A stretch of 64,000 nucleotides of DNA from Oscillospiraceae bacterium (GCA_015066345.1 SVOQ01000009.1:1-64000), one strand, 5' to 3'. Counted from the first letter of the stretch, positions 31,795 to 41,596 are shown. Program-made: numbers and translations. The notes: generated by a model from the letters alone, not told the origin.

Positions 31795-34347
31795 ATGAAA
31801 AAATCAAAATTCAAAATAACGGGTATGACCTGTGCTGCTTGTCAGGCAAACGTTACAAAATGTGCATTAAAACTTGACGGCACTGAAAATGCAGATGTAA
31901 ATCTCCTCAGTGGTTCAATGGTCGTAGAATACGATGAAAGCAAACTGACCGATCAGGATTTCATATCCGCCGTAAACAATATAGGCTATGGTGCTACCAT
32001 ATACGGGGATAACAACAAAAAGAGTCTTTCTTCAGAGTGGGAAGACCGCAAAAAAGACCAAGCTGAAAACGAACGCAATATGAAAAAACGACTTATCAGT
32101 TCGGCAATTTTTCTTATTGTACTTATGTACATCGCAATGGGCGGTATGTTGCACCTTCCCCTGCCCTCGTTTTTAAGCGGTACTGAAAATGCGTTAATAA
32201 ACGCAATAATTCAGATGCTCCTTACAATTCCCGTAATTATAATAAACAGAAAGTTTTTCGTTTCGGGGTTCAAAGGTCTTATTAAACGTGCGGCAAATAT
32301 GGACACCCTCGTTGCTCTCGGCTCAAGTGCATCCTTTTTATACGGTGTTTTTGCCGTACTGATGATGGCTTATAATGCACCCCGTGGCAATATTGATACC
32401 CTATCCCACTATGCGCACCAGCTTTATTTTGAATCAAGTGCAATGATTCTGACCCTTGTTACGTTAGGCAAATTCCTCGAAAGTCGCTCCAAAAATAAAA
32501 CAGGTGATGCTTTAGGTAAACTTGTGGAATTATCACCCAAAACCGCCAATGTAATAAGAAACGGCAAGGAAATCACTATTGAAGCCGAAGATATAGTAAT
32601 GGGTGATGAACTGATTATCCGCCCGGGTGAACGAATAGCCGTTGACGGAGTTGTTACGAAAGGCTACGGCTCAATTGACCAATCCGCTGTTACGGGTGAA
32701 AGCTTACCCGTTGAAAAATCAAGCGGTGACAAGGTTATTTCCGCAACACTTAATAAAAGCGGTACTTTTTATATGACCGCTTCAAAGGTTGGCGAAAACA
32801 CAACTATTTCCCAGATTATAAAACTTGTTGAAAATGCATCCTCAACTAAAGCCCCCATTGCAAGACTTGCGGATAAGGTCAGTGGTGTTTTTGTTCCAGT
32901 GGTAATGGGTATTTCCCTTATAACATTTATATTATGGTTCATTTTTACTAAAGATTTTGAAAACGCCCTTACTTTCGCTATAACAGTGCTTGTTATTTCC
33001 TGCCCCTGTGCCTTGGGTCTTGCAACACCCGTTGCCATTATGGTTGGTACGGGAAAAGCCGCAGAAAACGGTATACTCATTAAATCCGCCGAAGCCCTTG
33101 AAACCCTTGGTAAAGCCACCACGATTGTTTTCGATAAAACGGGTACTATAACGAGCGGTAAAATGAGTATCAGTGATACTATCATTATCGATAAATCCCT
33201 TTTACGAAATGATTTTATCGCTCTTTGCGGTGCAATTGAAAAAGGAAGCGAACATCCTTTAGGTGAGGCTATACGCAGAAAAGCAGAAGAACTTAACCTT
33301 ACTCTACCTGAAGTTTCAGAATTTACGGCAATTCAAGGTAAAGGAGTCACCGCAACAATAGAAAAAGACTTTTATATTGCAGGTAACAAGAAATTTCTAA
33401 CCGAGCAAGGTATTGACTGTAATTTATTTGATAAGCAACTAACCGAACTTGCAAATCAAGGTAAAACACCGCTTATTTTCGCAAAAACCAGTAATATAAT
33501 TGGTATAGTAGCTCTTTCAGACACCATACGCGAGGATAGTATAAAAGCCATTGAAGGCTTTAAAAAACTCGGCAAGAAAACAGTTATGCTAACGGGTGAT
33601 AATTGTGGTGCGGCAAAAAGTGTGGGTGAAAAAACAGGTATTGACCTTGTTATTTCTGACCTTTTACCCGCCCATAAAGAAAAAGAAATCCGCCTTTTAC
33701 AAGAAAAAGGCGAAAAGGTAGTTTTTATCGGTGACGGTATAAACGACGCACCCGCCCTCACAACTGCCGATATAGGTATCGCTATCGGTGCAGGGTCGGA
33801 CATAGCAATTGACTGTGCAGATATTGTTCTTATTAACAACTCCCTTACGGACGCCCTTAAGGCAACCGAATTAAGCATAGCGGTTATGCGTAACATAAAA
33901 ATGAATTTATTCTGGGCATTTTTCTACAACTGTCTCGGTATTCCCCTTGCGGCAGGTGTATTATTCCCCTTATGGGGTATTAAACTCACCCCCATGATTG
34001 GCTCTGCGGCTATGAGTCTTAGTTCAGTTTCGGTTGTTACAAATGCTTTAAGATTAAAATTATTTAAATCAAAATATATTACTGAAAAAAACAAAAAATC
34101 CGAATCAGAAATACCTGAAACGGAAGAGAAAGGAAAGAAAGATATGGAAAAAGTAATTAAAGTTGAGGGTATGATGTGCCCGAGATGTGAAGCCCACGTT
34201 GTAAAAGCTCTTATGGCAATTGATGGTGTTGAAGAAGCTACCGCAAGTCACGAGCAAAACATTGCAACGGTAAAACTTTCAAAAGATGTTGCGGATGATG
34301 TTTTAATTAAAGCTATTGTAGATGAAGGCTACGAAGCAAGTTTGTAA
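31795..34347 (+). CDS. copA: Copper-exporting P1B-type ATPase with C-terminal HMA domain
   Basis: An 850-residue Cu+ P-type ATPase of the cell membrane. In order: N-terminal HMA metal-binding domain (GMTCAACQ, 9-16), membrane helices, actuator with TGES, CPC ion site (SCPCALG, ~401), phosphorylation motif DKTGT (~446), GDGIND (~645), and last helices. Then a ~45-residue charged linker and a second HMA domain (GMMCPRCEAHV) at ~783-850. The C-terminal HMA is unusual: it looks like a CopZ chaperone fused to the pump. An in-frame ATG at 34144 with AAAGGA upstream could also give free chaperone. Co-transcribed with csoR, 10 bp apart. Confidence 0.95.
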   Translation: MKKSKFKITGMTCAACQANVTKCALKLDGTENADVNLLSGSMVVEYDESKLTDQDFISAVNNIGYGATIYGDNNKKSLSSEWEDRKKDQAENERNMKKRLISSAIFLIVLMYIAMGGMLHLPLPSFLSGTENALINAIIQMLLTIPVIIINRKFFVSGFKGLIKRAANMDTLVALGSSASFLYGVFAVLMMAYNAPRGNIDTLSHYAHQLYFESSAMILTLVTLGKFLESRSKNKTGDALGKLVELSPKTANVIRNGKEITIEAEDIVMGDELIIRPGERIAVDGVVTKGYGSIDQSAVTGESLPVEKSSGDKVISATLNKSGTFYMTASKVGENTTISQIIKLVENASSTKAPIARLADKVSGVFVPVVMGISLITFILWFIFTKDFENALTFAITVLVISCPCALGLATPVAIMVGTGKAAENGILIKSAEALETLGKATTIVFDKTGTITSGKMSISDTIIIDKSLLRNDFIALCGAIEKGSEHPLGEAIRRKAEELNLTLPEVSEFTAIQGKGVTATIEKDFYIAGNKKFLTEQGIDCNLFDKQLTELANQGKTPLIFAKTSNIIGIVALSDTIREDSIKAIEGFKKLGKKTVMLTGDNCGAAKSVGEKTGIDLVISDLLPAHKEKEIRLLQEKGEKVVFIGDGINDAPALTTADIGIAIGAGSDIAIDCADIVLINNSLTDALKATELSIAVMRNIKMNLFWAFFYNCLGIPLAAGVLFPLWGIKLTPMIGSAAMSLSSVSVVTNALRLKLFKSKYITEKNKKSESEIPETEEKGKKDMEKVIKVEGMMCPRCEAHVVKALMAIDGVEEATASHEQNIATVKLSKDVADDVLIKAIVDEGYEASL

Positions 34348-34370
34348 ACAAAATAAATGAGATATAAAAA

Positions 34371-34407
34371 TGAGCTGTAAAACGAATGTTTTACAGCTCA
34401 TTTATTT
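34371..34407. terminator. Bidirectional terminator
   Basis: TGAGCTGTAAAAC and GTTTTACAGCTCA form a perfect 13-bp stem with a GAAT loop, between convergent copA and the repeat-protein gene. Confidence 0.9.
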
Positions 34408-37103
34408 TACATATCAGCAACTATAATTGCTTTAAGTTTATTTCCCGAATACAGTAACGTCATTTCGTCACCCGTATCTTCGGCAATATATGTATAAACG
34501 GTCAAATCCTGGTTTTCTACTCCGCCCAAATCCAAACCGAATTCCCTGAGTATTCCACGCACTTCTTCGCTTATATCAAGTTTGATTGTCGTTGAATAAT
34601 CGGGAGCAGAATAAATTTTCTCTGCGTCTTCGGGAGTTGTGCCTGTCTTTAAACCTCCCGCATTACAAACTCCTTCACCTGTTACAATAGTCATAACAAC
34701 CGTATTATTTTCATCAAGGAAATATAACGAGCCACTGGAGTAATATTTCACCGAACCATACATATCATCATAAAGGTCTATGTCTGCCTGTGACAGAATT
34801 GAGTTCAATTCATATTTAAATGTATCGACCACCGCATTACCTACGCCATCTTTAAAATCCGAAAGCACGCTATCGATATCGTGTTCTTTCTCAAAGGCTT
34901 TATATATTACGTCCATTTCTTCGGCAGTATAACTATTACCTACAAAAATATCACCAAAGCCACACTGAGAATGGTCAAAGGGTATGGGGTCGGGATATTG
35001 GTACCACACTTTATCAAATAAAACGTGTTCAAAACCAAAGGATGCCAGAGTCATCTCAATGGGCATTTTAAGTTTTGCACCAAGATAAATTTTTAAGGTC
35101 GAGTTGGATTTAGCCATTACACTTTCGGAATAATCGAACATAAAACTGTTATCGGCATCGGATAAATCAACTATTTGTTTTTTACCGCTTCCGCTGAATA
35201 CCACCTCTACTTCTGCAAGGTTATTTGCAATTTTTATAGGCACCATACCCAATATACACAAACCTACGTCAACACCCGTTGATGCATTTAATTTAAGTTG
35301 ACCCTTAAATTCTATGGTTGTATTGGGTTTACTATCCTGCCATTCTTGGGTATATTCACCCGTATAAAGAGCGGGAGAAGGATAATCGTACGATTTTGCG
35401 TCACCCGAAAAACCCGTTTCGGAATTAAATTCTGCACGATAAAAGCCCGAATTACTTAATGAACATTCCGCAGTAAGTTCACCGCTTGCACTCACAAAAA
35501 ATTGAATAACAACGCCTGCGGATAAATATCCTATTTTATTATCGGCATTAACAAGACCCGGAAGTTTTACATTATATCCTATTACATAAGAGCCTAAAAC
35601 TAATTTACCTTTTTCATTATCCGTTACATCCTGAATCTGCAATACCTTTTCAATTTTACTCGGTATATCATTTGCTTCGGAAGCCTTGGGTAAATCATCA
35701 AGACCTACACTGATTTTATCAGTGTATTTTATTTGGGATTTTACATTAGCCATAAATCCCACATCAAAATTTTCAACAATCTGATTACCATCTTCGTCTT
35801 CGTGCCACTCAATATCCATCTTTGTAGCCATATCTTCAAGGTCAATTGTACCGGAAATTGCTTTTGACTTAACGCCATTCACTTCTTTTTCAATTGAAAG
35901 TTTTAGTTTAAGACTATCACAAAACATTGAGTAACCGGGTAACACACTCTGTTGAGTGGGATTAATATATGAAAACTCGGGTTCGATTGTATAATCACCT
36001 ATTTTAACTTCAGAGTCATACTCCACATAATTGGACAAAGGAATATTGGGTGCACCGACACTGAGAGTTTGGAAATTGCTTTTTACAATGGGATTATGGG
36101 TAACAACGCTTACACCTGACGCGGGAGTAAACTCCGCATTGTCCGCAATATCACCCTCTAATTTAAAACTGAAGTCACTGAAAACATTTTCCATTGAAGG
36201 CACTTTAAAGGTTATTGAATTTGTAGTGGTAGAAACAAGCTCACCACAAAAACCCATTTCAAAACAAGTTGCCTCTGCATCCTTTATTGAAGGCACACAG
36301 AATATTTCACCTTGGTTTAAAGAGGTTAACTCCGAGGGTAAAGTACTACCATACGTTATGGTATATTCTTCACCTTTAATAGTAACTTCCTGAAAATCTT
36401 CCTGTACTTTTTCGGTATCGGATATTATTTTTACGTTATCCTTAAACGTAACATCCGCAACTGCACCCGTATCAACAGCGGAATTGCTTGTAGCAACATA
36501 ATCTCGACCGTCATCACTTAACACCAACGCTACTACGCCTATAATACCCGAAACAATGGCAACCACCAACAACAGAGCTATGGCAACTATTACACCTTTT
36601 TTATTGCTCTTACCCTCTTTGGCTTTCTGACTTTTTTTCTCTGTTTTTGCCGCTTTCTTTGCCTTTTTAATCTCCTCTTTTTTATTAGGTGCTACCGAAT
36701 TTGATACGGGACGTGCACCCTGAAGAGGCTTTTGCGTGGGTTGTTGGGGTCGTTGAGGCGGTTGATTATACTGACCCATAGGTTGTACAGGTCTTTGAGG
36801 TGGTTGGTTATAATACACACCCGGTTGTTGGGGTCTCTGGGGTGGTTGATTATAATACCCGCCCGGTTGCTGAGGTCTTTGGGGTTGATTGTAATACCCG
36901 CCCGGTTGTTGAGGTCTCTGAGGTGGTTGATTATAATACACACCCTGTTGTTGGGGTCTCTGGGGTGGTTGATTGTAATACCCGCCCGGTTGTTGAGGTC
37001 TTTGTTGGGGTTGATTGTAATACCCGCCCGGTTGTTGAGGTCTCTGGGGTGGTTGATTATACTGTTCGCCGTGTTGACCCGATGTATTATTTCGGTTGTC
37101 CAT
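34407..37103 (-). CDS. Membrane protein with Pro/Gln-rich cytoplasmic repeats and large extracellular domain
   Basis: An 898-residue protein with three parts. Residues ~10-120 are eight tandem 13-14-residue repeats of the type YYNQPPQRPQQPGG, then a Lys/Ala-rich basic stretch (KKEEIKKAKKAAKTEKKSQK). One membrane helix follows (~171-195, GVIVAIALLLVVAIVSG), with the basic stretch before it placing the repeats inside the cell. The remaining ~690 residues are outside; I do not recognise their fold, which looks beta-rich with few Cys. GGAGG precedes the ATG at 37103; longer frames lack a ribosome site. Single gene between terminators. Confidence 0.78.
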   Translation of the reverse strand: MDNRNNTSGQHGEQYNQPPQRPQQPGGYYNQPQQRPQQPGGYYNQPPQRPQQQGVYYNQPPQRPQQPGGYYNQPQRPQQPGGYYNQPPQRPQQPGVYYNQPPQRPVQPMGQYNQPPQRPQQPTQKPLQGARPVSNSVAPNKKEEIKKAKKAAKTEKKSQKAKEGKSNKKGVIVAIALLLVVAIVSGIIGVVALVLSDDGRDYVATSNSAVDTGAVADVTFKDNVKIISDTEKVQEDFQEVTIKGEEYTITYGSTLPSELTSLNQGEIFCVPSIKDAEATCFEMGFCGELVSTTTNSITFKVPSMENVFSDFSFKLEGDIADNAEFTPASGVSVVTHNPIVKSNFQTLSVGAPNIPLSNYVEYDSEVKIGDYTIEPEFSYINPTQQSVLPGYSMFCDSLKLKLSIEKEVNGVKSKAISGTIDLEDMATKMDIEWHEDEDGNQIVENFDVGFMANVKSQIKYTDKISVGLDDLPKASEANDIPSKIEKVLQIQDVTDNEKGKLVLGSYVIGYNVKLPGLVNADNKIGYLSAGVVIQFFVSASGELTAECSLSNSGFYRAEFNSETGFSGDAKSYDYPSPALYTGEYTQEWQDSKPNTTIEFKGQLKLNASTGVDVGLCILGMVPIKIANNLAEVEVVFSGSGKKQIVDLSDADNSFMFDYSESVMAKSNSTLKIYLGAKLKMPIEMTLASFGFEHVLFDKVWYQYPDPIPFDHSQCGFGDIFVGNSYTAEEMDVIYKAFEKEHDIDSVLSDFKDGVGNAVVDTFKYELNSILSQADIDLYDDMYGSVKYYSSGSLYFLDENNTVVMTIVTGEGVCNAGGLKTGTTPEDAEKIYSAPDYSTTIKLDISEEVRGILREFGLDLGGVENQDLTVYTYIAEDTGDEMTLLYSGNKLKAIIVADM
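36735..37078 (-). repeat. Coding tandem repeat (~39-42 bp units)
   Basis: About eight imperfect units within the repeat-protein gene, encoding YYNQPPQRPQQPGG-like peptides. One unit lacks a codon (YYNQPQRP), so unit length varies by multiples of three and the frame is kept. Confidence 0.85.
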
Positions 37104-37214
37104 TGAACACCCTCCCTTGTTTTTCCGCATAAACTTTATTTTATTATAGTGTTTTTTGTCAATTTTTGTCAATAACTCCTTATAATACAATCATTTGAAT
37201 TCGCATAAAAAAAC

Positions 37215-37256
37215 ACATCGCAATTGAGATAACCGAAATTGTCTCAATTGCGATGT
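37215..37256 (-). terminator. Terminator of thrS
   Basis: ACATCGCAATTGAGA pairs with TCTCAATTGCGATGT (15 bp), followed on the minus strand by a run of Ts. Confidence 0.9.
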
Positions 37257-37265
37257 AAATTTTAT

Positions 37266-39206
37266 TTAGTTGATAGTCTTTTCGTCTACTTCTTTCTGAG
37301 CCATTTCTACAAATGTGTCAACGCTCATTGTTCCCATATCGCCGGCTTTTCTTGCACGTACTGCAACTTCACCGTTTTCGATTTCCTTGTCACCAAGAAC
37401 AAGCATATAGGGAATCTTCTGAAGCTGTGCCTCACGGATTTTATAACCTGTTTTTTCGGATCTGTCGTCAACAGTTACACGGAAGCCCTTTGCCTCAAGT
37501 TTATTCTTAAGTTCATAACAAGCATCATGATGTCTTTCGGAAATGGGAAGAATACGGAACTGCTCAGGAGCAAGCCACAAGGGGAACGCACCTGCGTATT
37601 TTTCAATAAGAAGAGCAAGTGTTCTTTCGTAGCATCCGATAGAAGTTCTGTGGATAATATAGGGATTCTTCTTAGTACCGTCACGGTCCACATATTCCAT
37701 ACCGAATTTTTCAGCGAGCATCTGGTCAATCTGGATTGTAATAAGAGTATCCTCTTTACCGTATACGTTCTTAATCTGGATATCAAGCTTCGGACCATAG
37801 AATGCTGCTTCACCAATGCCAACTTTATAAGTAAGACCGATATCGTCAAGGATTTCTTTCATTACGCCCTGAGCTTCATCCCACTGTTCCTTTGTACCGA
37901 TATATTTTTCAGTATCTTCGGGATCCCACTGTGAGAAACGATATGAAACGTCCTCATAAAGACCAAGAGTTTTAAGCATAAATATGCAAAGATCAAGACA
38001 ACGTTTGAACTCGTCCGCAAGTTGCTCGGGAAGACACATAAGGTGACCTTCTGAAATTGTAAACTGACGAACACGGATAAGACCGTGCATTTCGCCTGAA
38101 GATTCGTTTCTGAAAAGGGTTGATGTTTCAGCCAATCTCATAGGTAAATCACGATATGAACGGGCTCTGTTAAGGTATGCCTGATACTGGAAGGGACAAG
38201 TCATAGGACGAAGTGCAAATACTTCATCATCCTTTTCTTCATCACCTAAAACAAACATACCGTCTTTGTAATGGTCCCAGTGACCGGAAATTTTATAAAG
38301 GTCGCTCTTTGCCATAAGGGGAGTTTTTGTACGTACCCAACCCCTCTTTGCTTCTTCGTCTTCAACGAAACGCTGAAGTGTCTGAACAATAAATGTACCC
38401 TTGGGAAGAAGTATGGGAAGTCCCTGACCGATGCTGTCAACGGTTGTGAAGATTTCAAGTTCTCTGCCGAGTTTGTTGTGGTCACGTTTTTTCGCCTCTT
38501 CAACTCTCTGAAGATGTTCTTCAAGCTCTGCATTTTTGGGGAATGCAGTACCATAAATACGTTGAAGCATTTTGTTGTTCTGGTCACCACGCCAGTAAGC
38601 ACCTGTACAAGCAGTAAGTTTAAATGCTTTTACTCTACCTGTTGAGGGAATGTGAGGACCTGCACAAACATCTGTAAATTCGCCCTGTTTGTAGAAACTG
38701 ATGGGTTCATTTTTACCTGCGTGTTCTTCAATAAGTTCAACTTTATAAATTTCGCCCTTGGCCTTCATTTCTTCAATAGCCGCCTGAGGCTCCATCCGGA
38801 ATCTTTCAAGAACAAGGTCTTCTTTTACGATTTTTTTCATTTCCGCTTCAATTTTTGTAAGAAGCTCGGGTGTAAAAGAAGTTTCACAGTCAATATCATA
38901 ATAGAAACCGTTATCAATAGCGGGACCTATTGCAAGTTTAGCGTTGGGATAAAGGCGTTTTACTGCCTGAGCAAGGATATGGGACGCTGTGTGCCAGAAT
39001 GCGTGTTTACCCTCATCACTATCAAATGTGAGAAATTCAAGTTCGCAGTCCTCGCTAATGGGAGTACGTATATCTGCACTCTCGCCGTTTATAAGACAAG
39101 CACAGAGATTTCTGAAAAGACCCATACTGATATCTTTGCAAACATCAATGGGAGTAACACCGTTATCATACTCTCTGACATCGTCACGAAGTTTAATCTT
39201 TACCAT
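37266..39206 (-). CDS. thrS: Threonine--tRNA ligase
   Basis: A 646-residue ThrRS. The TGS domain (1-60) is followed by the editing/second additional domain (HAFWHTASHILAQAV, ~68-82), the class II catalytic core with zinc site residues (RPMTCPFQYQ), and the anticodon-binding domain (WLAPEQFRILPISERHHDAC onwards). Length is normal. AAGGA supports the ATG at 39206. It is controlled by the T-box leader upstream and ends in its own terminator. Confidence 0.98.
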   Translation of the reverse strand: MVKIKLRDDVREYDNGVTPIDVCKDISMGLFRNLCACLINGESADIRTPISEDCELEFLTFDSDEGKHAFWHTASHILAQAVKRLYPNAKLAIGPAIDNGFYYDIDCETSFTPELLTKIEAEMKKIVKEDLVLERFRMEPQAAIEEMKAKGEIYKVELIEEHAGKNEPISFYKQGEFTDVCAGPHIPSTGRVKAFKLTACTGAYWRGDQNNKMLQRIYGTAFPKNAELEEHLQRVEEAKKRDHNKLGRELEIFTTVDSIGQGLPILLPKGTFIVQTLQRFVEDEEAKRGWVRTKTPLMAKSDLYKISGHWDHYKDGMFVLGDEEKDDEVFALRPMTCPFQYQAYLNRARSYRDLPMRLAETSTLFRNESSGEMHGLIRVRQFTISEGHLMCLPEQLADEFKRCLDLCIFMLKTLGLYEDVSYRFSQWDPEDTEKYIGTKEQWDEAQGVMKEILDDIGLTYKVGIGEAAFYGPKLDIQIKNVYGKEDTLITIQIDQMLAEKFGMEYVDRDGTKKNPYIIHRTSIGCYERTLALLIEKYAGAFPLWLAPEQFRILPISERHHDACYELKNKLEAKGFRVTVDDRSEKTGYKIREAQLQKIPYMLVLGDKEIENGEVAVRARKAGDMGTMSVDTFVEMAQKEVDEKTIN

Positions 39207-39244
39207 TTATATCATCCTTTCGTAAAGTATATTTTACTTAAATT

Positions 39245-39580
39245 TAATAAAAAACAGACCTTATCCTATTTGTAAAACAAATGGGATGAAGTCTGATAAC
39301 TCCACGGTTCCACCCAAATTATACTACGCAAACCTCCCTTGCGAAGGGAGGGGGACCATCTTTACGATGGTGGAGGGTTCTAGCACCATAGGTGCGTAAA
39401 ATAAAATCCTTTACCCTGCAGTATCACTCGAGATGCCTTAACGCGGCTTATACGGCAACACTTATCTTTCGCTTCGTGTCGCACTCGGGAGTGGTCTTGG
39501 GGAAAATCCTTTGACACCTTGCACCAACCGATGTCTCTCTGAAAAAGGTAAAATCCTTAATTTCTCCGTCATGGATTTGA
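39245..39580 (-). promoter_or_regulatory. T-box riboswitch of thrS, with an inserted repeat
   Basis: On the minus strand, Stem I has AGAGAGACATCGGTTGGTG (39540-39522 region) with a possible Thr specifier ACC or ACT in ACCACT (39495-39490). The T-box sequence GGGTGGAACCGTGG lies at 39315-39302, and the terminator (CAGAC..CATTTG / CAAAT..GTCTG, T-run) at 39295-39249. Between Stem III and the antiterminator lies an extra ~49-nt double hairpin (39331-39379) not found in usual T-boxes. Confidence 0.88.
39331..39379 (-). repeat. Double-hairpin repeat inside T-box leader
   Basis: AACCTCCC at one end and GGAGGGTT at the other, with two inner hairpins: CCTCCCTTGCGAAGGGAGG and ACCATC-TTTAC-GATGGT. It shares the core CCTC..GCG.A..GAG..GGGGGACC with the inverted-repeat arms at 7.8/9.7 kb, so it belongs to the same broad repeat family. 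Confidence 0.7.
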
Positions 39581-39626
39581 ACTATTTACTTAATGATAAT
39601 CCTATTTTTCCTAAATGTCAACAGGA

Positions 39627-40619
39627 TTATTCTTCAGTTGCTTCTTCAACTTTCTTTTTAGGTTGAATTTTGCCATAAAGTGAAGATGAAGCTGCATCAA
39701 TTTTCTTTTCGCGGGGCTCCTTAGGTGTTTCGGGAACATAGGGAGCACGTCTTTCACGGCTACCGCGACGGTCATTTCTGTAATTACCGCGTCTGTCGCC
39801 ACCTTCGGGTGTAATAACTACACGACGTCTGTCGCCTTCACCTACTGAATGTGATGTTACACCTTCAATTTCCTGAATAGCAGTGTGAATAATTCTACGC
39901 TCATAGGGGTTCATAGGCTCAAGAGCAGAACTTCTACCGTATTTGGAAACCTTGGAAGCCTGACGTTTAGCAAGCGCTCTGAGAGTTTCCTCACGGCGTT
40001 TTCTGTAATCACCGACATTAAGAGTAACACGTTTGTTGTTATCCTCGGAACGGTTAACAAAAAGTCTTGTAAGATACTGTAAAGCATCAAGAGTTTCACC
40101 GCGTCTGCCGATAATGTTACCGTAATCTTCACTGCTTACGATTTCAAAATAAATATCTTCTTCAGTTTCTTTAGCGGTAACGGTTACATCGCTGAATCCC
40201 ATACCGTTAAGAATTGATTTAAGATACTCTGTTGCGGGAGTTTCCTTAGCCTCGATACCTGAAAGGTCAACTTCGGGAGCTTTCTCTTTCTTAGGAGCAT
40301 CCTTCTTTGTTTCTTTTTTAGGAGCGTCTTTTTTAACTTCCTTTTTGGGAGTTTCTTTTTTCGCCTGAGGTTTTGACTCAACCTTTTTCTTGGGAGCCTG
40401 TTCTTTTTTAACTTCTTTTACGGGTGCCTCTTTAACTCCGTCATCATAAAATGCCTTAACCTGAGCATCTGCACCACCGAAAAGACCAAGTATTTTCTTT
40501 TTGGGGAAAGTTACGATTTCGACTTTTACATCTGCATCAATAGGTGCGTGTAAACTGTCGGTAGCCATTTTTATGGCTTCTTCAATAGTAGGCGCAACGC
40601 CTATTGCTTCTTTTATCAT
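39627..40619 (-). CDS. jag: Jag/KhpB RNA-binding protein
   Basis: A 330-residue Jag (KhpB/EloR) protein: Jag_N domain (1-50, IEEAIKMATDSLHAP..), a low-complexity Lys/Pro/Glu linker (~65-118, repeated KKEAPK-type), KH-II domain (~125-200 with IIGRRGETLDALQYL) and R3H domain (~205-275). Known roles are RNA binding and control of cell elongation. The C-terminal ~55 residues are extra Arg/Lys/Pro-rich sequence. AAGGTG precedes the ATG. It lies 11 bp after yidC in the conserved rpmH-rnpA-yidD-yidC-jag order. Confidence 0.93.
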   Translation of the reverse strand: MIKEAIGVAPTIEEAIKMATDSLHAPIDADVKVEIVTFPKKKILGLFGGADAQVKAFYDDGVKEAPVKEVKKEQAPKKKVESKPQAKKETPKKEVKKDAPKKETKKDAPKKEKAPEVDLSGIEAKETPATEYLKSILNGMGFSDVTVTAKETEEDIYFEIVSSEDYGNIIGRRGETLDALQYLTRLFVNRSEDNNKRVTLNVGDYRKRREETLRALAKRQASKVSKYGRSSALEPMNPYERRIIHTAIQEIEGVTSHSVGEGDRRRVVITPEGGDRRGNYRNDRRGSRERRAPYVPETPKEPREKKIDAASSSLYGKIQPKKKVEEATEE

Positions 40620-40630
40620 ATTACTACACC

Positions 40631-41596
40631 TTATTTCTTCTCAATGTCAACGCGACGCTTGGTATTATTCTCTTTAGAACGTCTGACAACTGTTTCATCA
40701 ACCATCTGTTGAGCAATAACCTTTTTGGGACTGTAAAAATAAGTAAGGAATACCTGCTGAACAAATGCAAGAATATTTGAAATAATCCAATAAACACCAA
40801 CACCTGCAGGGAACATAAATGTAAATACAAGTGACATAACGGGTGACATAAATGTCATACAACCCATTGTGGGGTTCTTTGCCATCTCGGGATTCTGCTT
40901 ACGCTGTTTAAAATACATAAATATGGATGAAAGCATAGCAGTAAGGAAAGCGAGAATAGGAATTAACCAAAGAATGCTGGGATCCTTGTAGTTGGGTGAC
41001 TCAAGCAAATTAAGTTCAACGTTACCGATATTAAAAATAAAGTTGTCCTTGAGTTCAACTAATCTTTCCATATCAACGGCGTCAATACCCTTGATTGTTG
41101 CCATACCATCCTCGATTTTGTTGAGGATTCCGAATTCGATACCGTTTGAATTCTTGCTCTTTGCGTCAACTGTTATTTTTAAAGCTGTTTTTAATATTTC
41201 AACTTTATCCTTACTGAACTGTAAAACGTGGGTAATAGGGTCATAAATAACGCCGTAAACACCCATCATAACAAGCAACTGCGCAATCAAGGGAAGACAA
41301 CCCATATTAGCCGCACCAAAGCCTTCACGCTGATAAAGTGCCTGAGTTTCTTCCTGAATTTTCTGCTGGTTACCTGCGTATTTCTGTTTGATTTTGTTTA
41401 CTTTTGTGTTAAGACGCACCTGTTTTGCGCTATTTTTCTGTTGGCTGACTGATGCGGGTAAAAGCACAAGCTTAACAACTAATGTTATAATTAAAATTGA
41501 TAAAATATAGCTACTTGCACCTGCACCAATCTCGGTTAAAAGGCTATATAAACCACTAAGCGCCCAACCAAAAGGGGTTGCGAGTATTTCTCTCAT
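40631..41596 (-). CDS. yidC: Membrane protein insertase YidC/OxaA
   Basis: A 321-residue YidC of the short Gram-positive type, without the large periplasmic domain. It opens with a hydrophobic segment near MREILATPFGWALSGLYSLL and has the conserved Arg-region helix (LLPASVSQQKNSAKQVRLNTKVNKIKQKYAGN), then further helices. The loop at ~140-190 (KDKVEILKTALKITVDAKSKNSNG...) is longer than in Bacillus. The basic C-terminal tail can bind ribosomes. No lipobox is seen. AAAGGAA precedes the ATG at 41596. Confidence 0.95.
   Translation of the reverse strand: MREILATPFGWALSGLYSLLTEIGAGASSYILSILIITLVVKLVLLPASVSQQKNSAKQVRLNTKVNKIKQKYAGNQQKIQEETQALYQREGFGAANMGCLPLIAQLLVMMGVYGVIYDPITHVLQFSKDKVEILKTALKITVDAKSKNSNGIEFGILNKIEDGMATIKGIDAVDMERLVELKDNFIFNIGNVELNLLESPNYKDPSILWLIPILAFLTAMLSSIFMYFKQRKQNPEMAKNPTMGCMTFMSPVMSLVFTFMFPAGVGVYWIISNILAFVQQVFLTYFYSPKKVIAQQMVDETVVRRSKENNTKRRVDIEKK

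Noticed and set aside
36735..37078. Regular ~40-bp repeats that could look like a CRISPR array
   Set aside because: Units follow each other without spacers, stay in frame and encode Pro/Gln repeats; no cas genes are present.
36732..37132. Plus-strand open frames opposite the Pro/Gln repeats
   Set aside because: They are the complement of a repetitive coding region (Leu/Gly/Val-rich) without a ribosome site.
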